Source: Chryseolinea lacunae
Lineage (GTDB): Bacteria; Bacteroidota; Bacteroidia; Cytophagales; Cyclobacteriaceae
NCBI RefSeq assembly: GCF_016735595.1
Contig: NZ_JAERRB010000002.1
Location: forward strand, 322,996 to 386,995
Direction of reading: 5' to 3'
Length of the DNA stretch: 64,000 nucleotides
The position numbers were made by a program, and so were the translations under genes. This document shows positions 16,423 through 24,954 of this stretch, piece by piece. Every line of letters begins with the position of its first letter. Position 1 is the stretch's first letter. The notes beneath the pieces were generated by a model. That model did not search any database. It was not told where the DNA came from and saw only the letters and a list, made by a program, of their open reading frames with translations.

Positions 16423-16787
16423 GAGAGGGGCAAGGGTAATTAACTTTTATTTCCCTGCTAAGGACGGAGAACTGGCGCGAAGGGTTGGCTACTCCTGTGG
16501 CATTCAGGGATACTTTTGTTGCAAAATGACTGGGTGAGGGGGAGAAAAGGCCTTCGGTGCCTGGTTTGGTGTGCACAACCGTGCAAAGGGCGACATCATC
16601 GCAATTCATGGCCTTTTGGCCGAAAGGGCCACAAATAGGGTCATTTTTCACTTTTTTTTGGGGATGTTTTTTTATGCTAACGTCCTATCAATGAATCACC
16701 TGGAGGGGCATTATGCCGGTGAAAGGGCGGGTTTCTTTTTTTAATTTCCCGGCATCTTTGCAGATTGCACCCTCTAAAACAACTAAA
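16423..16787. other. Intergenic with possible promoter for the Hc1-like gene
   Basis: About 365 bases with no gene. CATCTTTG at 16754-16761 fits TAnnTTTG with one mismatch and lies about 27 bases before the Hc1 start, so it may be the -7 element. The upstream element is unclear. The rest holds short GGCC/AAAGGGCC inverted repeats of no obvious role. Confidence 0.35.
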
Positions 16788-16967
16788 ATGAAGAAATTTG
16801 AAGAACTGAAAACATTGATCACTTCTTTGGAAGAAGATATCGACAAGTTTTACAACAAGCAAAACGGTGCGGCAGGTACCCGCGTGAGAAAAGCCATGCA
16901 AGATCTGAAAACGCTGGCACAAGAAATCAGAACAGAAGTTCAGGAAACAAAAAACAAAGAGGCTTAG
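16788..16967 (+). CDS. Histone H1-like protein Hc1, short form
   Basis: A 59-residue, highly charged helical protein (MKKFEELKTLITSLEEDIDK, then FYNKQNGAAGTRVRKAMQDL). This is the short Hc1-like family widespread in Bacteroidota, related to chlamydial histone H1-like proteins but lacking the long Lys/Ala tail. FYNK..GAAGTRVRK.MQ.LK is its most constant part. Nucleoid binding is assumed from the family; it has not been shown by the sequence. The start at 16788 is chosen over an earlier in-frame ATG at 16713. A strong terminator follows. Confidence 0.85.
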   Translation: MKKFEELKTLITSLEEDIDKFYNKQNGAAGTRVRKAMQDLKTLAQEIRTEVQETKNKEA

Positions 16968-16973
16968 TCCTTG

Positions 16974-17017
16974 AAATAAAGAGATAGCTCCACAGGGGTC
17001 TATCTCTTTATTTTTTT
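16974..17017 (+). terminator. Strong intrinsic terminator after Hc1 gene
   Basis: A 14-bp stem: AAATAAAGAGATAG (16974-16987) with CTATCTCTTTATTT (17000-17013), 12-nt loop, running into seven T residues (17011-17017). Confidence 0.9.
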
Positions 17018-17385
17018 GTTGCCCTCCCCAATACGCTCCACACCTGCTCCCGCGATTTTTGTTAACGTTGTCCGTCACCTGCATTCCTCGCGAAAAGATC
17101 CTTCAAACGCATTAGTCTTCCTGTTCAACAATCTCGTTACCGTTGCGAATCGTCTCTCTGAATCGTAAACCGGTTCATCGCATCCACGGCCATCAAGGCA
17201 TTCGGGGATATTCACTAACATTTCTCTCCGCATGGTCTTTGTTTCCCCGATGTTGTTCTCACAGAGGCAACCATTCGGCAGGAGTTACGTTCATGCCTCC
17301 ATTCGTTGTGGGACAATGGAACTGATCTGTGCTGATGGACTCCCGTAATGCAATCGGCACACGCAAAAAATAAACCCCCTCTCTC
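17018..17385. other. Intergenic, nothing recognised
   Basis: About 370 bases in front of the three-gene repeat-protein operon. No gene, hairpin or clear promoter could be supported here. Confidence 0.4.
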
Positions 17386-18414
17386 TTGATCACAAAACTT
17401 GTCTGGATTCTTGCCGGCCTCAACACGCTGGCCCTGTTGATTTTTACCATCTCTTTTCTGGGCAGCACCAGCGGCCGCAATGTCGACTCGATGGAGAAAG
17501 GCTGGATGACCATTCTCATCGTGTTGGGTGTGGTGGTCATTTTGCTGGGAGTGCTTCCCATTCGATTCAGTCAGTCGACGTTTAGCGTTTCGGTGTCTGT
17601 GTTCTTCTCTGCGCTTCCACTGGTGGTGGGCGTGTGGGTGCTGTTGGCAAACAAGCTGCCTTCGCTCAAAAAAGAAAAGACCATGGCAGAGCTTTACTAC
17701 GACGACAAGACGCAGCAAAGCATTGCCGCCGCCATCGAACAGAACGACACCGTGCGCCTGCGCGAACTAATAAAAGGACAGGACCTCAACATCCAGGGCA
17801 ACCGGGTGTGGGATTGGGATGGACTGAACTACCTGCAGTTTGCCATCCGTCTGCGGGGCAACACCAACTTTCCCGTGAACGAAGCGGCCAACCTCGCGGC
17901 AATCCGCATCCTCATTGAGGCTGGCTCGGCCACAACACCTGCGCTTTCGGAAGGCATGAAACGCCTCCCGCCCGAAGCGGTCTTGCAATTGCTGAAGGCC
18001 GGTGCCGACCCCAACACCCGCGGGTTTGTGAATCCGGGGCCGCTGGTGTTCGAAACCGTTGGTGCTTCGAAAGAAGAAATAGACATGACCTTTTTGCTGG
18101 TTCGAAACGGTGCCGATGTGAACCGGAAAAACGACAGCGACCAAACGCTGCTCATGGTGGCCGCGCTCAACGCGGGCACCAGCGCCCGCTGGAACGACAC
18201 GTGGCGACTGGTTCGCTACCTGCTGGAAGAAGCACATGCCGACTACACGCACACGCTTGCCGACGGCCGGAACTTTGGCAGCATCATCCGCACCATTCGC
18301 ACAAACGCCGCCACCGAAAACGTGACCATGTCGCCCGACTTCGATGCCGTGGTGCAATGGCTCGACAAACACCAGGTAGACACCACGCCACTGCCCGAAG
18401 CGGTAGCATCCTAG
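17386..18414 (+). CDS. Membrane-anchored ankyrin-repeat protein
   Basis: A 342-residue protein. TTG at 17386 is taken as start because the first membrane helix (LVWILAGLNTLALLIFTI) follows at once and an in-frame stop lies just upstream; the first ATG would remove that helix. Three hydrophobic segments fill residues 4-95. The soluble C-terminal part holds ankyrin-type repeats (…AAIRILIEAGS…, ..AVLQLLKAGADPNTRG, MTFLLVRNGADVNRKNDSDQTLLMVAA). First of three closely spaced genes, each a different solenoid or repeat protein. The partner is unknown. Confidence 0.75.
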   Translation: MITKLVWILAGLNTLALLIFTISFLGSTSGRNVDSMEKGWMTILIVLGVVVILLGVLPIRFSQSTFSVSVSVFFSALPLVVGVWVLLANKLPSLKKEKTMAELYYDDKTQQSIAAAIEQNDTVRLRELIKGQDLNIQGNRVWDWDGLNYLQFAIRLRGNTNFPVNEAANLAAIRILIEAGSATTPALSEGMKRLPPEAVLQLLKAGADPNTRGFVNPGPLVFETVGASKEEIDMTFLLVRNGADVNRKNDSDQTLLMVAALNAGTSARWNDTWRLVRYLLEEAHADYTHTLADGRNFGSIIRTIRTNAATENVTMSPDFDAVVQWLDKHQVDTTPLPEAVAS

Positions 18415-18432
18415 ATTCTCCACATACACATC

Positions 18433-19491
18433 ATGATTTTTAAAACCCTTCTTGCCGCCGCGCTCATCCTAAGCCTGAAGCTGGTATACAACGCCATGGC
18501 CAACCGTGCGCCCCAACCCGAAGCGCCCATCGACAAAGCGTGGTGGGACGGCCTGACCGATGAGTGGAAAAGAATCTTCATCATCAATCAAAACCTTTCC
18601 CGGCAAGGCATCGATATCTATGCGGTTCAAAAAGGACACGTGAACCGCCTGCGCAAAGAAGGCGACGAAGACCTCTCGCCCATGAACACCGCGCTGCACG
18701 AACTGCACAGCGCACAAGACTTTGGCTTGAGCTATGAAGATTTTTATGCGCGGGCCCAACGCAAGCATGGTGTGCAACACACCGACAGCATCGACCTCGC
18801 GACGCTGGCCGATCTGGAAACGGTGTATATGATCAACGGTCCTTCCGATCTTTCACCACTCCGGAAACTTCGGAGTCTGAAAGTGCTCATTCTCAATTTC
18901 AGCGGCATGCCCTATAATGTACCGATCAGGGAACAGTCGCTTGACCTGGAGCCGTTGCGAAATCTGACAACGCTAACCGTGTTGCATTGTGTTTCCACAC
19001 CGGTGAAAACATTGGCACCCATCGCGAACCTTGTCAATCTCGAAGAGCTGATGTGCGACAACACGGCGGTCACGTCGCTGTCGCCCCTGAAAAAACTGGT
19101 GAAGCTGAAACGGCTGGCTGTTGGTTCGAACATTAGCACGGCAGCAGACCTTTCGCATTTGGCGATGCTGGAAGAACTATACATTTCCGGTTGTCGCAAC
19201 GTGTCGGCGTTGTCAAAATTAAAGGCGTTGAAAAACCTGGTGGTTACCGAAAACGAAATGGCCATTGTGAACGCGCGCTATCGCATCGACAACCTCGACT
19301 TTCTGAACAACCTCAACGCACTGGCCTATGTGGACCTGCGCGGCACCAGCTATCACGGCAGTCTTGACGTGCTGAGTGGTCGGCCGAATCTGAAAGCCGT
19401 GGCCTTGCCCAGGGTGAGCCGCACAGACGTTGACGTCTTCAAGAAAAACAATGCGGGCTGCGTGATTCTGAATGCTTACGAGTTTGAATGA
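18433..19491 (+). CDS. Leucine-rich-repeat protein
   Basis: A 352-residue protein with an N-terminal hydrophobic segment (MIFKTLLAAALILSLKLVY), probably an uncleaved anchor or signal. From about residue 130 come roughly eight LRR units of the L..L..L..L.L type (LSPLRKLRSLKVLIL, LEPLRNLTTLTVLHC, LAPIANLVNLEELMC, LSPLKKLVKLKRLAV and others). It starts 18 nt after the ankyrin gene and ends 15 nt before the DKNYY gene, so the three form an operon. LRRs usually bind other proteins. Confidence 0.8.
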   Translation: MIFKTLLAAALILSLKLVYNAMANRAPQPEAPIDKAWWDGLTDEWKRIFIINQNLSRQGIDIYAVQKGHVNRLRKEGDEDLSPMNTALHELHSAQDFGLSYEDFYARAQRKHGVQHTDSIDLATLADLETVYMINGPSDLSPLRKLRSLKVLILNFSGMPYNVPIREQSLDLEPLRNLTTLTVLHCVSTPVKTLAPIANLVNLEELMCDNTAVTSLSPLKKLVKLKRLAVGSNISTAADLSHLAMLEELYISGCRNVSALSKLKALKNLVVTENEMAIVNARYRIDNLDFLNNLNALAYVDLRGTSYHGSLDVLSGRPNLKAVALPRVSRTDVDVFKKNNAGCVILNAYEFE

Positions 19492-19506
19492 TAAACACAC
19501 AAATTG

Positions 19507-20613
19507 ATGTTGAAATTTATGAAGTGGTATTTCAAAACTTTGCTGATCCTGACGGGCCTCGCACCCTTGTTCCGATGCGGCTCCGGCTATAAAGAAAAGA
19601 ACGGCAAAGTCTATTTTAACGGAAACGAAATCACCGACAAAAACTTTGTGGTGCTCAGCGACGAATTTGCAAAAGACTCCACCACGGCCTACTACAAAGA
19701 CCGCGCCTTCAGCTATGCCGATGTGCCCACCTTTGCCGCTGTGGACGAACACTATGCCAAAGACAAAAACAAAGTATACTACTGCGACGAATACCGCGAA
19801 GGCCAGAACTACTACCTCACCAAAAAACAAACCATTGTTGAACTGGAGAATGCCCACCCGGCCTCTTTTGTGACGCTGAACCATGGCTATGGCAAAGACG
19901 ATGCGAATGTATATTACCAGGGCGAATCGTTTGCCGTGAAAGACAAGGCAACGTTCACCACCCTCGACATGCATTTTGCAAAAGACGATGTGCAGGCCTA
20001 CCTCGATCGCCGCCCGATTGCAAAGAGCGACGGCAAGACCTTCGAAATCATGGACGGCAACTTCGCCAAAGACCAGCACCACATCTACTACTATGCCTAC
20101 ACGGCCGACGGAAAATATTCCATCGCCATTTTGCCGTGCGACCGCGAAACGTTCCAGATCATAGACTATCGCTATTCGCGCGACAAGCAGCACGTGTTCT
20201 TTCTGGGCTTCACCATTGCCGGAGCAGACGCCCCAACGTTTGCCATTCTTGACGAAGGCTATTCAAAAGACAACCATGCAGTTTATTTCGAGTCCCGAAA
20301 AGTGACCGGCGCCGATCCGGCAACCTTCGCCGTCTACAAAGAGAACGGAGAGTTTGGACACGACTTTGCATTTGCCCACGACAAGGCCTCTGTCTATATG
20401 GACGACAAAGCCATGAAGGATGCCGACGTGGCAACGTTCGCCGTGCTGGGCGAAAACTATGCCCGCGATGGCAAGCGTGTGTTCTATAAAACCACCATCG
20501 TGAAGAACGCCAACCCCGAAAGCTTCAAAGTATATCCCCACGATTTTGGCAACGCCGATGCCGAAGATGCCAGGCATAAGTTTCATGAAGGATTGTTGGT
20601 GAAGGACGAGTAG
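19507..20613 (+). CDS. DKNYY-repeat lipoprotein
   Basis: About 368 residues from ATG 19507. The signal ends in APLFRC, giving a likely lipidated Cys near residue 25. Then come about nine copies of a roughly 35-residue unit with the core FAKD..xVYY.G..I..AD..TF..L (for example HYAKDKNKVYYCDE, GYSKDNHAVYFESR, NYARDGKRVFYKTT), which is the DKNYY family repeat. The family has no established function. Last gene of the three-gene repeat operon. Confidence 0.85.
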   Translation: MLKFMKWYFKTLLILTGLAPLFRCGSGYKEKNGKVYFNGNEITDKNFVVLSDEFAKDSTTAYYKDRAFSYADVPTFAAVDEHYAKDKNKVYYCDEYREGQNYYLTKKQTIVELENAHPASFVTLNHGYGKDDANVYYQGESFAVKDKATFTTLDMHFAKDDVQAYLDRRPIAKSDGKTFEIMDGNFAKDQHHIYYYAYTADGKYSIAILPCDRETFQIIDYRYSRDKQHVFFLGFTIAGADAPTFAILDEGYSKDNHAVYFESRKVTGADPATFAVYKENGEFGHDFAFAHDKASVYMDDKAMKDADVATFAVLGENYARDGKRVFYKTTIVKNANPESFKVYPHDFGNADAEDARHKFHEGLLVKDE

Positions 20614-20831
20614 GGGAGTAGCGTCTGCGAAAGACATTGCTGGTCGGGTTGTACCTTTACCGTAGGCGGCGGGGTTGAAAACTATTTCACCACCAGTTCA
20701 CATTCGGCGGTGTTCAGTGAAGAACATTCCCGGAAAAATACGCAACTTCGGAATCAGAAGGAGTGGTCAACCCAAAGGGGCGAGTGATTGTTTGGAGTCG
20801 TTTCGCATGTCGCACATAACCCCGAAGGATC

Positions 20832-22289
20832 ATGAAAATTTCAGCAACGCTGTTCATCGTTTTTCTTTCGTTTGCTGTCTGCCAGTGTTCCCGGCCAGCC
20901 CCCGAGAGTGTGTTGTATCAGCGACTAAAACCCTGTGGTGCAGAAGGCCTGGATTCGACCGTGCTGTGTGGAACGCTGTCGGTGTTTGAAAACACAAAGA
21001 CAAAGTCGGGAAGGAAAATCGATCTGAAGATTGTTGTTGTTCCAGCCATTCACAGACATCCCACAAACGCACCCATTTTTTATTTTGAAGGCGGCCCGGG
21101 CGTTTCGGTCACTGGCGGCGCTTCGTTCTATGCCGACAGCATTAACTATTATAGGATAGATCATGATGTTGTGCTTGTTGATGTGCGGGGAACCGGTGGG
21201 TCCAATCCGCTGCATTGCAGGCAAACGCAATTCAAGAAAGATCTCGCGCAGCAATTCGATGAGATGTATCCCGTGTCGGCGGTGAAGGCGTGTTATGATT
21301 CGTTGTCGCAGCGGGCAGACCTTACGCAATACACCACCACAAACATGGCCATGGATATTGAGGAGGTGCGACAGTGGTTGGGCTACGGAAAGATCAAGTT
21401 GTTTGGAGTGTCGTTTGGAACGCGGTTGGCGCAAGTCTACATGAAAATGTATCCGGAGTCGGTGGCGAGTTGTGTGTTGTGGTCGCCCACCACAACCTAT
21501 TCAAAGTTGCCGCTCTATCATGCGCAGTTTGCCGAGGAAAGTTTGCACAAGATGTTTGCCGATTGCAAAAGCGATTCGTTATGCCATCTGAATTTCCCCC
21601 GCATCGACGAAGAGTTTGCAGACCTGATGAAGAAGGGACGTGAAAAACCATTTGCATATTCATTCAAGCGACCGAATGGAGAATCTCAGGATGTGACCAT
21701 TCCGTGGCATGCTTTTCAAACAAAGATCCGGTCGCTGATGTATGCACCGCTTGGACTGCGGCAACTTCCCTACATCATTCATCAATCGTATCTCAACAAC
21801 TGGCAACCTTTCCTGTCGCTCTTTCCCAACAAACCCTCGATGGACTATTTCATTGCCGATGGTCTTTATCTGTGCGTGACGTGTGCCGATGACGTGCCCT
21901 TTATTTCGAAACAGGAAGCCGATTCACTAACACGCAACACGTTTATGGGCGACTATCGCGTGCGGCAACAACAACAAGCCTGCAGCCAGTGGGCGAGGGG
22001 CAGCGTGCCCGACGGTTATTTTGATCCGCTCGTATCCACCACGCCAACGCTTGTCTTCTCCGGATACTTTGATCCGGTAACGCCGCCGTCTATGGCGCAG
22101 CAAATAATAAAAACCCTGCCCAACAGTTTCCTCGTCACCATCCCCACCATGTCGCACACCTTCGACGGCCTGAGCAAGCCCGAGTGTTTTGACAAGATGG
22201 TTGTTGACTTCTTTAACACACCCGGCACACAGCCGAATGGTGATTGCATTGCCGAAATGTTGCCCGAAGCCTACAAGACAAAAGAGTAA
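20832..22289 (+). CDS. Alpha/beta hydrolase, S33/TAP-like, lipoprotein
   Basis: A 485-residue protein with a lipoprotein signal (LSFAVCQC). Alpha/beta-hydrolase motifs are in order: the oxyanion segment FYFEGGPGVS, VDVRGTGGSNPL, the nucleophile elbow LFGVSFGTRLA (Ser), the acid in FSGYFDPVTPP and the histidine in TMSHTFDG. The GGPG motif, the inserted cap and the TAP-like C-terminal part match tripeptidyl/prolyl aminopeptidases of MEROPS S33. Several Cys in the cap fit disulfides in the periplasm. Peptidase activity is inferred from the family. Confidence 0.82.
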   Translation: MKISATLFIVFLSFAVCQCSRPAPESVLYQRLKPCGAEGLDSTVLCGTLSVFENTKTKSGRKIDLKIVVVPAIHRHPTNAPIFYFEGGPGVSVTGGASFYADSINYYRIDHDVVLVDVRGTGGSNPLHCRQTQFKKDLAQQFDEMYPVSAVKACYDSLSQRADLTQYTTTNMAMDIEEVRQWLGYGKIKLFGVSFGTRLAQVYMKMYPESVASCVLWSPTTTYSKLPLYHAQFAEESLHKMFADCKSDSLCHLNFPRIDEEFADLMKKGREKPFAYSFKRPNGESQDVTIPWHAFQTKIRSLMYAPLGLRQLPYIIHQSYLNNWQPFLSLFPNKPSMDYFIADGLYLCVTCADDVPFISKQEADSLTRNTFMGDYRVRQQQQACSQWARGSVPDGYFDPLVSTTPTLVFSGYFDPVTPPSMAQQIIKTLPNSFLVTIPTMSHTFDGLSKPECFDKMVVDFFNTPGTQPNGDCIAEMLPEAYKTKE

Positions 22290-22300
22290 AAAAACGCCAA

Positions 22301-22347
22301 CCAACGGCTCCTGACCAACCCCTCAGGATCAGAGACTTGCCCGTTGG
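22301..22347. other. Nested inverted repeats
   Basis: CCAACGG (22301-22307) pairs with CCGTTGG (22341-22347) and encloses CCTGA/TCAGG (22310-22314, 22323-22327). It may end transcription of the hydrolase gene but has no T-run. Confidence 0.4.
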
Positions 22348-22455
22348 GTTTGGAAATAAAATCCCATCGCGTCAAAAAATCCAGATACTTCGAGAACTTC
22401 GCAGGCCAAATCTTCCTTTAGAAGGTTAGGTTATAATTATAGACAGGGAACCACA

Positions 22456-23478
22456 ATGGAAATAGGTATTGATAGTTTCGCTTCGGCGATGTATGGCAGC
22501 AAATCGTTGAGCAGCCTGGACGCCATGGAGCAATTGCTGGACAGGATTGCGTTTGCAGACGAAGCCGGGCTCGATGTTTTCGGGATTGGCGAGCACCACA
22601 AAAAAGAATTTCTCGACTCGGCGCCGGCTGTGATTCTGGCCGCTGCGGCCGGTCGCACCAAGCGCATTCGTTTGACCAGCGCTGTAACGGTGTTGAGCGC
22701 TGCCGACCCCGTTCGTGTATATCAGAATTTTGCTACGCTCGACCTCGTGTCAAAAGGGCGCGCCGAGCTGGTGGTGGGTCGTGGTTCGGCCATTGAAGCA
22801 TATCCGTTGTTTGGGTTCAGCCTCAACGACTATGATGCGTTGTTCAAAGAGAAACTGGATTTGTTGCTGAAGATTCGCGACAATGAATTTGTGACCTGGT
22901 CGGGTCGCTTCCGGGCACCCATGCAGGACCTGCCGGTCTATCCGCGTGCCAGCCAGGAAAAACTACCGATATGGCTGGGCGTTGGCGGCACACCCGAATC
23001 GTTTGTTCGCGCTGGCACATTGGGGCTTCCGTTGATGGTGGCCATTATTGGAGGAGAGACCCATCGCTTCCGTCCGCTGATCGATGCCTACCGCGAGGCG
23101 GGCCGCAGGGCGGGCTTCACACCGGAGCAGTTGCAAGTAGGCCTGCACTCGCCGGGCTATGTGGCGCAGACCAACGAACAAGCCGAAGCAGACTACTATC
23201 CCGGCTACGCCGAACTGTGGACACGCCTTGGTCGCGAACGCGGCTGGCCTCCCGTGACGCGTCCACAATTCGAAGCCCTGATTGCACCGCGCGGTGTGCT
23301 GGTGGTTGGCGGACCACAACGTGTGGCCGAAAAACTTTTACGCCACAGCGAAGCCTTAGGCGGCGTGGACCGGTTCACGTTTCAAATGGACAATGCCGGG
23401 CTCACGCATGCGCAACTGATGTCGTCGATCGAACTGATCGGCAAGGAGGTTATGCCGTTGGTGAACGCGAAGAAATGA
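22456..23478 (+). CDS. LLM-class flavin-dependent oxidoreductase
   Basis: A 340-residue luciferase-like monooxygenase. It has the TIM-barrel opening MEIGIDSFA, the conserved FGIGEHHKKEF segment, IRLTSAVTVLSAADPVRVYQ, and LVVGRGSAIEAYPLFG with the flavin-phosphate loop. The C-terminal part carries WLGVGGTPESFVRAG. It probably uses reduced FMN (F420 is the alternative in this superfamily). The substrate is unknown. It is about 105 nt upstream of the pirin gene, same strand, so both may be co-expressed. Confidence 0.85.
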   Translation: MEIGIDSFASAMYGSKSLSSLDAMEQLLDRIAFADEAGLDVFGIGEHHKKEFLDSAPAVILAAAAGRTKRIRLTSAVTVLSAADPVRVYQNFATLDLVSKGRAELVVGRGSAIEAYPLFGFSLNDYDALFKEKLDLLLKIRDNEFVTWSGRFRAPMQDLPVYPRASQEKLPIWLGVGGTPESFVRAGTLGLPLMVAIIGGETHRFRPLIDAYREAGRRAGFTPEQLQVGLHSPGYVAQTNEQAEADYYPGYAELWTRLGRERGWPPVTRPQFEALIAPRGVLVVGGPQRVAEKLLRHSEALGGVDRFTFQMDNAGLTHAQLMSSIELIGKEVMPLVNAKK

Positions 23479-23585
23479 AAACAGCAACCTGAAAGTTTTT
23501 CTGTTTGAAAAACGCAAGGAAGATAAAACCATTTCCTAATTTGATTCCCGTCGAAAAATGTTTCTTCACCTAAACGAAAGTAGTC

Positions 23586-24500
23586 ATGTTAGACATTGTT
23601 ATTGAAGCACGGCAAGCGGCCATTGCACCGGGCATGGAAGTGCGCCGCATTCTTCCCTTCCGGTTGAGGCGCATGGTGGGGCCATTCATTTTTATGGACC
23701 ACGCAGGCCCGGTAGATGTTCAGCCAAGCCAGGCAAAGTCCATGGACGTGTTGCCCCATCCGCACATCGGGCTTTCTACGGTGAGTTATTTGTTTGGAGG
23801 AAACGTGATGCATCGCGACAGTCTGGGTGTGGAACAGATCATCCGCCCCGGCGAAGTGAACTGGATGACGGCGGGCCGGGGCATTGCACACTCCGAACGC
23901 TTCGAAGATCCGGCTGCGTTGGCAGGAGGCAATCTCGAAATGATTCAAACGTGGGTGGCCCTTCCCGAAAAAGATGAAGAAGCCATGCCCGCCTTCAACA
24001 ACTACAAGCCCGACGTGTTGCCGATCTTTACCGACACCGGAGTTTGGATGAGGCTTATTGCAGGCAACGCCTATGGACTGAACAGCAGTGTGAAAACACA
24101 TTCGCCATTGTTCTACCTGCACGTGGTGCTAGAAAAAGGCGCGCGCTTCGGGCTGCCCAAAGAACATTCCGAACGCGGCTTCTACATTGTGAAAGGAAAC
24201 ATCGAAGTAGCAGGACGCGCCTATGTGGCCGGGCAGATGCTCGTGTTCACCAAAGGTGTTGATCCGTTAATCATAGCCACCGAACCCACCACGCTCATGA
24301 TGCTGGGAGGAGAACCGCTGGGAGAGCGACACATCTGGTGGAACTTTGTGTCGTCGCGCAAAGAAAGAATTGAGGAGGCGAAGGCCGATTGGAAAGCCGG
24401 AAGGATTCTGTTGCCTCCATCAGACAATCATGAATTTGTGCCGCTTCCCGAAGACAAGTCAAGGCCTGCAAGCAGTCCGCCGCCGCAGGCGTTATCGTAG
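23586..24500 (+). CDS. Pirin family protein
   Basis: A 304-residue bicupin. The metal-binding motif of the N-terminal cupin is visible: VLPHPHIGLSTVSYLF (two His), then VMHRDSLGVEQIIRPGEVNWMTAGRGIAHSE in pieces, giving the third His and Glu. The C-terminal cupin (FYLHVVLEKGARFGLP, ERGFYIVKGNIEVAG) is complete. The last 35 residues are Pro/Ser-rich. Pirins are Fe-binding proteins with quercetinase activity in some cases; the role here is open. A terminator follows at 24581-24616. Confidence 0.9.
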   Translation: MLDIVIEARQAAIAPGMEVRRILPFRLRRMVGPFIFMDHAGPVDVQPSQAKSMDVLPHPHIGLSTVSYLFGGNVMHRDSLGVEQIIRPGEVNWMTAGRGIAHSERFEDPAALAGGNLEMIQTWVALPEKDEEAMPAFNNYKPDVLPIFTDTGVWMRLIAGNAYGLNSSVKTHSPLFYLHVVLEKGARFGLPKEHSERGFYIVKGNIEVAGRAYVAGQMLVFTKGVDPLIIATEPTTLMMLGGEPLGERHIWWNFVSSRKERIEEAKADWKAGRILLPPSDNHEFVPLPEDKSRPASSPPPQALS

Positions 24501-24580
24501 GTGAGCCTATCACCTGTAGCCACACCGCTATCGAAAGAACAAACATCAACAACCCAATAACCGTGATACATTTTGGGGTG

Positions 24581-24616
24581 AATGCCGGCGCTTTTACGAG
24601 CCCGGCATTTTTCTTT
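24581..24616 (+). terminator. Intrinsic terminator after pirin gene
   Basis: AATGCCGG (24581-24588) pairs with CCGGCATT (24602-24609), followed by a T-rich run to 24616. It separates the pirin gene from the cobalamin operon. Confidence 0.8.
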
Positions 24617-24654
24617 CGTATGTTAAATTCTTAAAAAATGTTATTATTGCGGCA

Positions 24655-24832
24655 TATTGGTTCTAGCCATGCATCGCGCATGGCAGATTAAAAGGGAATG
24701 CCGGTGCAAATCCGGAGCAGTTCCCGCTACTGTAAAGCGCTAAAACAAGCGTTGCTGAAATCAAAGTCACTATTCGCCAACCGGCGGATGGGAAGGCCAG
24801 CAACGGCGTAAGCCAGGAGACCTGCCAGTATA
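24655..24832 (+). promoter_or_regulatory. Cobalamin riboswitch
   Basis: Conserved core elements in order: the GGGAATGCCGGTGCAAATCC segment (from about 24695), GGAGCAGTTCCCGCTACTGTA, and the B12 box AGCCAGGAGACCTGCC at 24811-24826, preceded by GGGAAGGCCAGCAACGGCGTA. It lies directly upstream of the TonB receptor of a B12 operon. TATTATTG at 24642-24649 is a one-mismatch -7 element. B12 binding would switch off the downstream genes, as in the known family. Confidence 0.95.
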
Positions 24833-24954
24833 CATTTCAATTCAATGCTTCGGGTAAAAAGCAACGAGTGCGATTCTTATGCCTGGCTTCCGGAGTCAGC
24901 GCGATAATCACATTCCAGCATTTTACTCTTTTTTCACACTGTAAACTTTTCACT

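Noticed and set aside
19219-20193. Minus-strand ORF of 324 codons opposite LRR and DKNYY genes
   Set aside because: Spans the border of two supported genes and has the His/Val-rich antisense composition.
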